61,612 nt of DNA, from NCBI GenBank assembly GCA_019358945.1, contig JAHHIE010000040.1, positions 1 through 61,612 on the forward strand, in the 5' to 3' direction. The notes under the pieces are model-generated. The model ran no database searches. It worked only from the letters and a program-made list of their open reading frames with translations, and was not told the DNA's origin. Source of the DNA: Stenomitos rutilans HA7619-LM2 (GTDB taxonomy: Bacteria; Cyanobacteriota; Cyanobacteriia; Leptolyngbyales; Leptolyngbyaceae). Positions 51,924 to 60,250 of the stretch are shown here, in pieces. The position numbers and the translations under genes are program-made. Every line of letters starts with the position of its first letter. The stretch's first letter is position 1.

Positions 51924-52649
51924 ATGTCAAACGAACACTCAGAAAATCAAGCATCCGCTGAAAAGTTACTGCAAACTATGCAATCGCTCTATGGGCAGCC
52001 GCACATCTTTCAACAGGTGGATTGCAAAACCTTCCACAACCTGAATCAGGCATTTTATCGGCAGTCCCAAAAAGCGCTGGAGAAATTAGGGTTCCGCCAG
52101 ATCGCAGATATTGAAGATGTAACCGTTAGCCGCACTAATCCTGCTCATCGCACATTCATCCGGGTTCTACTGAGTGGCGATCGCACCACTGTAGGGGCGT
52201 GCTACCAATTTCCCCTATCCTGGCTGGTGAGGCTGTTTCAATGGTTTGGGCTAGCACCAAAAGGGGGTAAAGCGATCGATTTTGAAACTGAGTTGTCGAA
52301 TAGCAGTTTCCTGATTACATCAAACACTCTGGAAATGGATACAACAGCAGATATACCGAACGTTCAACGTCAACAACTTCCTCATAACACCCCAATAGAG
52401 CCGCTTCTCAGGCGTCATCGAGAAAAATTGCGGGTGCTGGGTAAACAAGGTATTCAACCGCTGAAGATGAATAGCTATCAGGACATTGAAGCGGCCCAGC
52501 ATCGATTGCAAGCTATTAAGAATAACTATCGTGCCTCTGTTGGCTTTGTAACCGATGCGGATATTGATCAAACGGCAACCGATCGTCAACAACAAGCGGC
52601 TGAAACATTAAAACAAGCCGTGCGAGATGTGCAAACCTCAGCCGAGTAA
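51924..52649 (+). CDS. Protein of unknown function between STM4013 and STM4012
   Basis: 241 residues without signal peptide. The middle (ALEKLGFRQIADIEDVTVSR, RTFIRVLLSGDRTTVGACYQF, then FETELSNSSFLITSNT) looks like a mixed alpha/beta domain. The C-terminal 90 residues are helical and charged (LLRRHREKLRVLGKQGIQPL, QQAAETLKQAVRDVQ). No Cys-rich or enzymatic motif is visible. It lies 172 bases after the hydrolase gene and 27 bases before the STM4012 gene and is on the same strand, so it is probably part of the operon. It has no relative I recognise. Confidence 0.65.
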   Translation: MSNEHSENQASAEKLLQTMQSLYGQPHIFQQVDCKTFHNLNQAFYRQSQKALEKLGFRQIADIEDVTVSRTNPAHRTFIRVLLSGDRTTVGACYQFPLSWLVRLFQWFGLAPKGGKAIDFETELSNSSFLITSNTLEMDTTADIPNVQRQQLPHNTPIEPLLRRHREKLRVLGKQGIQPLKMNSYQDIEAAQHRLQAIKNNYRASVGFVTDADIDQTATDRQQQAAETLKQAVRDVQTSAE

Positions 52650-52676
52650 ACCAAGTTAGCCCTACCCCTTCTTCCC

Positions 52677-53999
52677 ATGCCCACCCTCTCTCCCCCGCCC
52701 CTACTTAACCAATCGCCCTACCAAACTTACGTTTACTCCTATCCTCACAAAACAGCATACCTCCCCTTCCCGGTACGATCGCTCGCTGATATCTGGTCAC
52801 CGGAGAAACGGGATGCTCTGTTTTTGTACATCCACGTTCCGTTCTGTGAGATGCGCTGTGGCTTTTGCAATCTTTTTACAACCGTCAATCATCATGATGA
52901 GTTTGTCAATCAGTATGTGAACACGGTGCAGAGGCAAGCAGAGCGCGTGAAAACCGCACTGGGAGCGGTGCAATTTGCCCGTTTCGCGTTAGGGGGTGGG
53001 ACGCCAACTCAACTCTCAATCGCTGCATTGGAAACCATTCTCAATGTGGCAGAAGACACAATGGGTGCCAATCTTAAAAACATTCCCATTTCGGTGGAAG
53101 TGTCGCCCGAAACAGCAACGGCGGAGAAGTTACGGCTCTTGCGCGATCGCCACGTTGATCGGATCAGCATTGGAGTGCAAAGCTTTGTTGATCAAGAAGT
53201 GTTGGCAACCCAGCGCCGCCAAACCTCTACTCAAGTGCAGGCTGCTCTGACACGCATTCGGGATCTGGGCTTTCCCACGCTCAATCTAGACTTGATCTAC
53301 GGGTTACCTGGACAAACCGTAGACACATGGCTACATTCCATCCGCACTGCCCTTCAATTTCAACCCGAAGAGATTTATCTTTACCCACTTTATGTGCGTC
53401 CGTTGACTGGCTTAGGGTTGACGGATCGAGAATGGGATGACGTGCGGTTACAATGCTATCGGGCGGGACGAGCTTTGCTGCATGCAGAAGGCTATACTCA
53501 AATCTCAATGCGGATGTTCCGCGCCAACTATACCGCTACCACATCTGGCCCCGTTTATTGCTGTCAGGCAGATGGCATGGTTGGCTTAGGCTGCGGAGCA
53601 CGTTCCTATACCCGATCGCTGCATTACTCCAATGAATATGCTGTCAATGCCAAAGAGGTGCGTCACATTCTGGAACACTATGTGACTCGTGAGGATGCCG
53701 ACTTTGACATAGCAAGTTACGGCTTTGAACTCCACCGTGAGGAACAACAGCGTCGTTTCCTGCTACTCTCCCTGCTATCCAATGAAGGACTAAGTTTAAC
53801 CAGCTACCGCGATCGCTTCCACACAGAACCTTTAGCCGATTTTCCGCCGCTTCAGCAGCTCCTGGATTGGCATCTAGCCAGCCAGCGAGCCGATTTACTC
53901 TTGTTAACCGAAGCAGGGATTGAGAGATCGGATGCGATCGGTCCCTGGCTCTTTTCCCATCAGGTTCACTCGCTCATGACGCAATATGCATTGAAATAA
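52677..53999 (+). CDS. STM4012-family radical SAM protein (HemN-like)
   Basis: 440 residues. The radical SAM Fe-S motif is C57-x3-C61-x2-C64 in PFCEMRCGFCNLF, and the SAM-binding GGGTPT lies at 106-111, as in HemN-type enzymes. The remaining TIM-barrel strands (ISVEVSPETATAEKL, RISIGVQSFVDQEVLA, TLNLDLIYGLPGQT) are those of the HemN/HemW group, but the C-terminal part is distinct, consistent with the separate STM4012 family. It probably generates a 5'-deoxyadenosyl radical on an unknown substrate. It is followed after 34 bases by the longer frame of the STM4011 gene. Confidence 0.88.
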   Translation: MPTLSPPPLLNQSPYQTYVYSYPHKTAYLPFPVRSLADIWSPEKRDALFLYIHVPFCEMRCGFCNLFTTVNHHDEFVNQYVNTVQRQAERVKTALGAVQFARFALGGGTPTQLSIAALETILNVAEDTMGANLKNIPISVEVSPETATAEKLRLLRDRHVDRISIGVQSFVDQEVLATQRRQTSTQVQAALTRIRDLGFPTLNLDLIYGLPGQTVDTWLHSIRTALQFQPEEIYLYPLYVRPLTGLGLTDREWDDVRLQCYRAGRALLHAEGYTQISMRMFRANYTATTSGPVYCCQADGMVGLGCGARSYTRSLHYSNEYAVNAKEVRHILEHYVTREDADFDIASYGFELHREEQQRRFLLLSLLSNEGLSLTSYRDRFHTEPLADFPPLQQLLDWHLASQRADLLLLTEAGIERSDAIGPWLFSHQVHSLMTQYALK

Positions 54000-54133
54000 C
54001 CAGGGAGTAGGGAGTAGGGAATAGGGAGTAGGGAATGATGAATTTTGAATTAAACCGTCATTTCCCTCCTAACCCATTTATCCTTCATCGTTCATCGTTC
54101 ATCCTTCACCCCTCATCCCTCATCCCTCCCCTC
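54000..54133. repeat. Heptamer repeats between the two radical SAM genes
   Basis: GGGAGTA units at 54002-54035 and, in the frame upstream of the chosen STM4011 start, TTCATCG/TTCATCC and CTCATCC units (about 54080-54130). They create an apparent N-terminal extension, which has no family similarity. Confidence 0.8.
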
Positions 54134-55000
54134 ATGCACCTCACCATTCTTTATCGTGGTCCATTAGTAAGCTGCAACTATGGTTGCGAATATTGTCCTT
54201 TTGCGAAACGACAACAAACGGCTGCTGAGTTGGCAGTTGATCGCCAGTCCCTAGAAAAATTTGCCGCCTGGATTGCTGATCATCCGCAGCATGAGTTCTC
54301 GATTCTGTTTACACCCTGGGGCGAAGCGTTGATTCATTCCTGGTATCAGCAAACGCTGGCTCAGTTGTCCCATCTGCCGCAGGTGCGGAAGGTGGCAATT
54401 CAAACGAATCTATCGTGTTCGCTTGATTGGATTGAGCAGACAAATCCCGATCGCCTTGCACTGTGGACAACGTTCCATCCCGAATGGTCAAAGCTGGATC
54501 AGTTTTTAGAAAAGTGCAACTATTTGCAGCATTATGGCATTCGCTTTAGCGTTGGTGTTGTTGGCTTTCTACAATTTAGAGAAGCAATGACTACATTACG
54601 TCAACGGCTGCCCCAATCCATTTATCTCTGGATTAATGCAGTAAAAGCAGCATTGCCTCAACTCACCCCAGACGATCGCGCTTTTTTTCAATCGATTGAT
54701 CCGCTGTATGAACTGAACACTCATCACTATCTCAGTCTGGGCAAAGCTTGTAGAGCCGGAGCATCAGTCATTTCAGTGGATGGTGAAGGCACCATGCGGC
54801 GCTGTCATTTTATCAAGGACGCGATCGGCAATCTCTATGATCCAGCCTTTGAAACTGCTCTGGTGGAACGACCCTGCACCAACGAAACCTGCCATTGCCA
54901 CATTGGGTATGTGCATTTAGATTACCTGGAGTTAGACAAAGTGTTTGGCATGGGCATTCTAGAACGAGTGCCGATCGCCCATCAAATGCCATCACCTTAA
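54134..55000 (+). CDS. STM4011-family radical SAM protein
   Basis: 288 residues from the ATG at 54134. The motif C14-x3-C18-x2-C21 stands in LVSCNYGCEYCPFAK near the N-terminus, as in the family; the in-frame ATG at 54035 would add 33 residues encoded by heptamer repeats. Later cysteines at CRAGASVISVDGEGTMRRCHF and CTNETCHCHIGYVHL suggest a second, SPASM-like Fe-S site. SPASM-type radical SAM enzymes frequently modify ribosomal peptides. The LGG-leader paralogue array starts 10 bases downstream, which makes these proteins candidate substrates. Confidence 0.85.
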   Translation: MHLTILYRGPLVSCNYGCEYCPFAKRQQTAAELAVDRQSLEKFAAWIADHPQHEFSILFTPWGEALIHSWYQQTLAQLSHLPQVRKVAIQTNLSCSLDWIEQTNPDRLALWTTFHPEWSKLDQFLEKCNYLQHYGIRFSVGVVGFLQFREAMTTLRQRLPQSIYLWINAVKAALPQLTPDDRAFFQSIDPLYELNTHHYLSLGKACRAGASVISVDGEGTMRRCHFIKDAIGNLYDPAFETALVERPCTNETCHCHIGYVHLDYLELDKVFGMGILERVPIAHQMPSP

Positions 55001-55010
55001 AGGATCTTCT

Positions 55011-55961
55011 ATGACGCAACCCTCTACTCCCAACGCTCAGGATCTTGTTCTGGGTGGGCAGTTTCCCCCTCCGTTCAGTGGTGCCGTGTTGGGCGGTTTG
55101 GCTGGACTGGAACACCGCTTTAACCAGGCAGACATCACCCAGAAGTTGGCAGCACTGGCAGAAGCCGCAACCTATGGGGAGAGTGCTTTACCGCTAATTC
55201 AGCGGGGATTGCAGGATGACAATTTGCAGGTTCGCATGGCTGCCTACTTGCCGCTCAAGTCTCTTAAACCAAACGATCTCGAATTAAAGCGTGGATTGCC
55301 ATTGAGAGTTGGCGATCGTATTTATGCCGTATACGAATCATCTGTATCCTTTGGCGATGATCTCTACTATATTCGCGCTCAAATTGACGAGGAAGAGGAC
55401 GAGGATTATCTGGAAGAGTATCCCCTCTACCACTCCAGTCAAGATTCTGACGGTCACGCTTTTGAATACATATCAGATGCCCCAGAAGACAATCAACGAG
55501 ATCCTTGTGACGAGGGCTACGATCCGAGTCTGATTGCCTATTATGTTGACCCTTCTGCCGCAGCAGTAAAAGCCCAGATCGTTTATGAGGAGAAGTTTGG
55601 CAACCTGGGTTGTGAAATCTATGAGCTTGATTCGTACATTGAAGCAGATGAGGATGATTTGGAGGAAGACGATGAGGACTTTGATGCTGGTGGCATTTCT
55701 CAAAGCAACACACCTGCGGGATTTAATTTGAAGGCTTGGGTTGCAGCTAATCAAGTCGTTGTGGATGCGAAGATACCTAAAAATTGGGGAGACGAAGATT
55801 GGGCATACGAATTTCAAGTGCTGATGAGTTTGCAGAACCAGAAGCAATTCAGCTTGCTACGAGAACTCTGGCAGCAAAAACGCTACAGACCACTGGCATT
55901 TGTTCATGAATATGTAATCGATCGCCCCTACTATCTTCGCCTGACAGCACTGGAAACATAG
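55011..55961 (+). CDS. LGG-leader paralogue 1
   Basis: 316 residues. Leader: Asp11, VLGG 13-16, a PPP spacer, VLGG 26-29 and LAGLEHRF. The HEAT-like segment has AATYGESALPLIQRGLQ and LQVRMAAY. A shared module follows: a beta segment (LRVGDRIYAVYESSVSFGDDLYYI), then an acidic insert, here extended (EEDEDYLEEYP; EADEDDLEEDDEDFD). The C-terminus ends in the conserved LLRELWQQ-x4-LAFVHEY. It lies 10 bases after the STM4011 gene and has AAGGA upstream. It lacks cysteine-rich or catalytic motifs, so it looks like a client or scaffold rather than an enzyme. Confidence 0.8.
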   Translation: MTQPSTPNAQDLVLGGQFPPPFSGAVLGGLAGLEHRFNQADITQKLAALAEAATYGESALPLIQRGLQDDNLQVRMAAYLPLKSLKPNDLELKRGLPLRVGDRIYAVYESSVSFGDDLYYIRAQIDEEEDEDYLEEYPLYHSSQDSDGHAFEYISDAPEDNQRDPCDEGYDPSLIAYYVDPSAAAVKAQIVYEEKFGNLGCEIYELDSYIEADEDDLEEDDEDFDAGGISQSNTPAGFNLKAWVAANQVVVDAKIPKNWGDEDWAYEFQVLMSLQNQKQFSLLRELWQQKRYRPLAFVHEYVIDRPYYLRLTALET

Positions 55962-55965
55962 CATT

Positions 55966-56874
55966 ATGGCTAACGACTCTCAGCCACAGCAAAGCGATCT
56001 GGTTTTAGGTGGACACGTACATCCGCCTACCAGTGGAGCCATCTTAGGAGGCATTCAAGGATTACATCAGCGATTAGAAGTTGCTTCACCTGATCAAAAA
56101 GTAGAACTGCTACCACAAAGCCTTAGCTACGGTGAAGCTGGAATTGATCTATTAGTAGAAGCTGTGAATGATGCAGTCCTAATTGTTCGGGCAACTGCCT
56201 GCCAGTTATTGCAAAAAATTGATTCTCCAAAAGCACAGCAAGCGATCGCTGATGGATTATTGCTCAATCCGGGCGATCGCATTTACACTGTGTACGAATC
56301 CTATCTTGGCTATAACGACTGCTGGTATTATCTAGCCGATTCTGTAGAAGAAATTTGTCGCGCCTATGATGGCGTAAATTCGCTCTCTGAGTTTTACAAC
56401 GAATATCAGCATGGCTTAGTTTCTCAGCATCTTTCTCAAGCTAATGCAGAAATCGCGGCTCAAGTACATCATCAATGGCGAGCTTTAAAGGAAAACATCT
56501 CTGATATTGGTCAAAATGAAAGTTTTCGCCTCATTGAGTGGTGTAAAACAAACAATGTTTTGGTGCGCTTACCAGGTGAAAGCCGTTCAGCGTTCGAGCA
56601 ACGAATCAACAGCTTCTACAGCCTGCAAAATGATTTGAAACTCGGAAAGGAACAACAGTCTATTTGGAAGGAATGGGAGAAAGACGACTACGAAATCGAT
56701 GACTGGTGGGAAATACAGCGTGATTTGGAGTGTAAGGTTGTGGAAATATTGAAGTCAAGCCAGCAGTACGAGTTGTTGGGGCAGCTTTGGCTGGAAGCGG
56801 TTGGTTGTTTAGCGTTTGTTCATGAAGAGATTGTGACCGCGCCAACTTATGTTAAAGTCGTAGAAAATTTATAG
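55966..56874 (+). CDS. LGG-leader paralogue 2
   Basis: 302 residues. Leader: Asp11, VLGG 13-16 with His in place of the usual Gln after it, then ILGG 26-29 and IQGLHQRL. HEAT-like part: LSYGEAGIDLLVEAVND and VRATACQLLQKID. Module: LNPGDRIYTVYESYLGYND. The C-terminal half is helical with DDWWEIQRDLE and YELLGQLW, ending LAFVHEEIVTAPTYVKV. It starts 4 bases after paralogue 1, so coupled translation is likely. Function unknown. Confidence 0.8.
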   Translation: MANDSQPQQSDLVLGGHVHPPTSGAILGGIQGLHQRLEVASPDQKVELLPQSLSYGEAGIDLLVEAVNDAVLIVRATACQLLQKIDSPKAQQAIADGLLLNPGDRIYTVYESYLGYNDCWYYLADSVEEICRAYDGVNSLSEFYNEYQHGLVSQHLSQANAEIAAQVHHQWRALKENISDIGQNESFRLIEWCKTNNVLVRLPGESRSAFEQRINSFYSLQNDLKLGKEQQSIWKEWEKDDYEIDDWWEIQRDLECKVVEILKSSQQYELLGQLWLEAVGCLAFVHEEIVTAPTYVKVVENL

Positions 56875-56886
56875 TACAATTGTATC

Positions 56887-57792
56887 ATGAGCGCAAATCT
56901 TCATCCTGAAAGTACTGATGCAGTCATCGGTGGTCAAGCTCCATCTCCTAATGCCAGTGTGGTTTTGGGTGGCATGGAAGGATTGCAACAACGTTTTATG
57001 GCTGGCAATTTGGAACAGCGATCGCACCTCCTCACGGCTGCCCTAGCCTATGGCGAAGCGGGCGTAGAATGGCTCATCACGACACTGAACAGCGATCCAG
57101 TCTTAACGATTCGGGCAACAGCCTATCAACAGTTGCAGCAGGCAATCGCTGAACCAACCACAACGGTTAAAAAAGTGCAGCAGACGATCGCCAAAGGCAT
57201 TCCCCTCAAGAAGGGCGATCGACTTTACAGGGTATATATTTCGGCGATCGACTACGACGATGAATATTACACCCTCTTAGACTCTGTACAGGCATATGAA
57301 GCGCATGATTTCTGTTATGACGGAGAACTGCTGTATCCAGTAGAGCGCTATTTTTTTCGAGAGCAAGCTGAAACCATTGCCCAAGACCTGCATCGAGTTT
57401 TTTTAGCAAATGGAGATTTTGCAACATTTAATCAGCGTCATCAACTTAATCTCAATCCTCGAAACTATCATCTAAGAGATATTGCAGGCGATTTATGTAG
57501 CTTCTATCGCAACTTTAATCAATCCATTAGAGATTGGTGTACAGCGCACAACATTAGTATTGATCTGAGTGACTATGTTGATGAAGATATTCCTGAAGAC
57601 GATGATCAGGGCGAGTACTGGTGGGAGGCACAGGAGGAAGTGTTGCAGCAGCTTCAGAGTCAGCGAAATTACCCGCTTTTAGAGGAATTCTGCAATTTGA
57701 TTGGCATGGGCAAATTTACCTTTGTCCATGAAGAAAACGTTGATCGCGATGGCTACTTCCCCGTCACGGGAACCCTTACCGCAAGAGCGTGA
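56887..57792 (+). CDS. LGG-leader paralogue 3
   Basis: 301 residues. Leader: Asp11, VIGG 13-16 (the only first unit with Ile-Gly-Gly instead of Leu-Gly-Gly), VLGG 26-29 and MEGLQQRF. HEAT-like part: LAYGEAGVEWLITTLNS and IRATAYQQLQQ. Module: LKKGDRLYRVYISAIDYDDEYY. C-terminus: YWWEAQEEVLQQL, LLEEFCNLIG and FTFVHEENVDRDGYF. It starts 12 bases after paralogue 2. Confidence 0.8.
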   Translation: MSANLHPESTDAVIGGQAPSPNASVVLGGMEGLQQRFMAGNLEQRSHLLTAALAYGEAGVEWLITTLNSDPVLTIRATAYQQLQQAIAEPTTTVKKVQQTIAKGIPLKKGDRLYRVYISAIDYDDEYYTLLDSVQAYEAHDFCYDGELLYPVERYFFREQAETIAQDLHRVFLANGDFATFNQRHQLNLNPRNYHLRDIAGDLCSFYRNFNQSIRDWCTAHNISIDLSDYVDEDIPEDDDQGEYWWEAQEEVLQQLQSQRNYPLLEEFCNLIGMGKFTFVHEENVDRDGYFPVTGTLTARA

Positions 57793-57806
57793 GCTGGTGA
57801 AACCAC

Positions 57807-58661
57807 ATGGCAGAACAATCCAAACAACCCCAAGCTACGGATGTCATTCTGGGTGGTCAAGTTGCCCCACCTGTCACAGGAGCGGTTCTGGGTGGACAGG
57901 AAGGCTTGCAACAGCGGTTTCTGCATCTTGACACAGAACAGAAACTTGCCGTCATGCCAAAGATTGCAGAGCTTGGAGAACCGGGGATTGATTTACTGAT
58001 TACGATTCTAAATGATGATGCGATCGCGGTTCGCTTACAGGCATACCAAGCCTTACAGGACATCGATTCTGAGAAAGCAAAAAGCGCGATCGTGGCAGGT
58101 ATTCCCTTGAAGCCCAATGACACCCTCTATTGCATCTATGAAATTCCTGTTGGATACGATGACGAAACATTCTATCGCTGTGATTCCATCCCTGAAGACA
58201 TTCATCCAGCAGGAGATTACACAGATGTTGTCGAACGTCCTCTAGTTGCAGAAATTAATTGGGATTCATTAGATTCAGAGGCATTTGATGCACTTATGGA
58301 GGAAACGGAAAATCCCAGGCTGATCTCACGACATCTGCGAAGAGAAAAAGCAGAGGAGATAGCAGAGCTAATCCATGAGAGGCTCATCCTTGATCGTGAT
58401 ACCCCTAACCTGTTTGAATTTGAATGGGTTCGCACGATGAAATTTGATGTGAATGGTTGGCGTGCTAACAATGGCTTGCCTTTGCAACAACAAGAGGACG
58501 ATTGGTGGGAAATGGGATGTCAACTGGTTAAGGAACTCAAAGCACAGCAGCAGATTGAGCTACTGAGCAAGCTTTGGAAGGATACCGCAGGTGCATTGGC
58601 AGTCGTTCATGAGCAAACTATCAAGCGCAATGGTTATTTCAAAGTCACCCGATCGCTCTAA
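57807..58661 (+). CDS. LGG-leader paralogue 4
   Basis: 284 residues. Leader: Asp12, VILGG 13-17, ILGG to VLGG spacing of 13, and QEGLQQRF. HEAT-like part: ELGEPGIDLLITILND, VRLQAYQALQDID. Module: LKPNDTLYCIYEIPVGYDDETFY, with a Cys. An extra segment rich in acidic residues follows (PEDIHPAGDYTDV). C-terminus: DDWWEMGCQLVKELKAQ, LLSKLW and LAVVHEQTIKRNGYFKV. It starts 14 bases after paralogue 3. Confidence 0.8.
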   Translation: MAEQSKQPQATDVILGGQVAPPVTGAVLGGQEGLQQRFLHLDTEQKLAVMPKIAELGEPGIDLLITILNDDAIAVRLQAYQALQDIDSEKAKSAIVAGIPLKPNDTLYCIYEIPVGYDDETFYRCDSIPEDIHPAGDYTDVVERPLVAEINWDSLDSEAFDALMEETENPRLISRHLRREKAEEIAELIHERLILDRDTPNLFEFEWVRTMKFDVNGWRANNGLPLQQQEDDWWEMGCQLVKELKAQQQIELLSKLWKDTAGALAVVHEQTIKRNGYFKVTRSL

Positions 58662-58673
58662 ATCTCCAACTTT

Positions 58674-59477
58674 ATGGAACACCCTCAAGTAACCGATGGC
58701 ATTTTAGGTGGACAAACGCCACCACCCATTAATAGCGCCACGCTGGGTGGTATTGAAGGACTCCAGCAGCGGTTGACGATCGCACCACCCGAACAGCGAT
58801 CGCAACTTCTCAGCACTGCACTGAGCTATGGTGAAGCAGGCATTGATTTACTGATTGCTACTCTAAATAATGATCCTGTTCTAACAGTTCGAGCAACGGC
58901 GTATCAACTGCTGCAATCGATAGACTCAGAAAAAGCAAAAGCAGCGATCGCAAATGGTATTTTATTGAGTCCGGGCGATCTGGTCTACAGCGTCTTTAAA
59001 TCAGCCATTCAGTTTAATGATGAGTTTTTTAGTCTAGATCCTGAATATCAGAATCTAGATTTTTTAGATGAAATCAATTGGTTAGAACTCGGTCATACCG
59101 ACTATGAAGACTTTTGTAGAAATGGACGGGATAACTATAGCGGAGGAGAGATTGGCAGTTACGTTCCTAAACGAGTTGCCCGCTATTTGACTAAAACGGA
59201 AGCAGAAGCAGCGGCTGAAAAGCTTCATCAGAAGTTGGTAAGCGAATGGGAATATACAGGCTGTTTTGAAGAAAAGTCAGACTTTGTTTTTAATGAATGG
59301 TGTGAAGCAAATCAGGTTCAATACATTGGTGGATACGATTACTGGGATGAACTAAGCGATGAACTGAAGGCAGCAGACAATTACGAATTGCTTGGAAAAT
59401 TGTGGCGGGATGGTATCGGTAGTTTCGCCTTTGTACAGGAGGAAACCATGAATGAATCTCAATATCTGAAGCTTTAA
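58674..59477 (+). CDS. LGG-leader paralogue 5
   Basis: 267 residues, the shortest of the five. Leader: Asp8, ILGG 10-13, PPP spacer, TLGG 23-26 and IEGLQQRL. HEAT-like part: LSYGEAGIDLLIATLNN and VRATAYQLLQSID, the closest to paralogue 2. Module: LSPGDLVYSVFKSAIQFNDEFF. C-terminus: YWDELSDELKAADNYELLGKLW, then FAFVQEETMNESQY. It starts 12 bases after paralogue 4. The relative order of similarity suggests stepwise tandem duplication. Confidence 0.8.
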   Translation: MEHPQVTDGILGGQTPPPINSATLGGIEGLQQRLTIAPPEQRSQLLSTALSYGEAGIDLLIATLNNDPVLTVRATAYQLLQSIDSEKAKAAIANGILLSPGDLVYSVFKSAIQFNDEFFSLDPEYQNLDFLDEINWLELGHTDYEDFCRNGRDNYSGGEIGSYVPKRVARYLTKTEAEAAAEKLHQKLVSEWEYTGCFEEKSDFVFNEWCEANQVQYIGGYDYWDELSDELKAADNYELLGKLWRDGIGSFAFVQEETMNESQYLKL

Positions 59478-59510
59478 CGACATGGACGCTATTGTTTAGG
59501 AGTGGCTTGA

Positions 59511-60227
59511 ATGTTGGGACTTAGTATTACAGCGATCGGGATGCGTTCAATCGATCAATGTCTGGACATCTTCCAAACGTTGCGCGAACCGATGCAGTTG
59601 CAGTATTTGGAACTGGCGATCGGGAGTCCCTGTGGGGTAGAAGTTAATTACGGAAATATGCCGTTGATTTTACATGATGCTTGTTTGTATCAGGAGCGAA
59701 TGCGGTTACGGTTGAATCCGCTCTTACCCAAAACCTGGCAACCCTATGCAGCCTTCATCGCGGATCATGATGTGCGAGCGGTATCGCTTCATCCGCCGTT
59801 GCAGCGCGACTGTGAGCGATCGCACCTCGAAACGGCATTGGCGCAAATGGAAAAAACATTGCAGGTACCTGTATTTCTGGAAGTCATGCCCTCACCCGAA
59901 TACTGGTATTCCAGCCTCGATACGCTTGTGGATTATCCCCTGCTCGTGGACGTGTCGCATGTATTGATCTGGCATCATGGCGATCCAGAGCGAACCCAGG
60001 AAACCTGTTTAGCTCTGCTCGAAAACTATCCAGTGGGCGCAATTCACCTGAGCCACAATAACGGTCAGGCAGATGCCCATGATTTGATCCCAGAATCAGT
60101 TTGGTTTGGCGATCGCATCTCCCAATGGTCAACTCAATACTTTGTCACCTACGAAAGCTTACCCACCGCTCAGGCAGCTTACGAGCGACTTGATAAACGA
60201 GCCAGGAAACCCATTCATTATAAGTAA
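59511..60227 (+). CDS. TIM-barrel protein resembling DUF692/MNIO or xylose-isomerase-like enzymes
   Basis: 238 residues. Strand ends carry residues in the order expected for the DUF692 (multinuclear non-haem iron oxidative, MNIO) metal site: His in LILHDACL, His in VSLHPPLQRD, Glu in VFLEVMP, Asp and His in LLVDVSHVLIW, His in IHLSHNNG, Asp/His in QADAHDLIP, and Glu in FVTYESLP. MNIO enzymes modify RiPP precursors, for example in methanobactin biosynthesis. The similarity is at the level of motif order and not a proven family match; a sugar-phosphate isomerase-like TIM barrel is the alternative. GGAG is nine bases before the ATG. It follows the paralogue array by 33 bases. Confidence 0.55.
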   Translation: MLGLSITAIGMRSIDQCLDIFQTLREPMQLQYLELAIGSPCGVEVNYGNMPLILHDACLYQERMRLRLNPLLPKTWQPYAAFIADHDVRAVSLHPPLQRDCERSHLETALAQMEKTLQVPVFLEVMPSPEYWYSSLDTLVDYPLLVDVSHVLIWHHGDPERTQETCLALLENYPVGAIHLSHNNGQADAHDLIPESVWFGDRISQWSTQYFVTYESLPTAQAAYERLDKRARKPIHYK

Positions 60228-60250
60228 ACGGTTTCAATACTTGAGCGAAA

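Noticed and set aside
51761-51961. 66-codon plus-strand frame between the STM4013 gene and the 241-residue protein gene
   Set aside because: It overlaps the start of the next gene in another frame, is basic and featureless, and lacks a ribosome-binding site.
55011-59477. Leader paralogues as short RiPP precursor peptides
   Set aside because: They are 267-316 residues with folded HEAT-like and C-terminal domains, far larger than usual precursors; a tagged-client model fits better.
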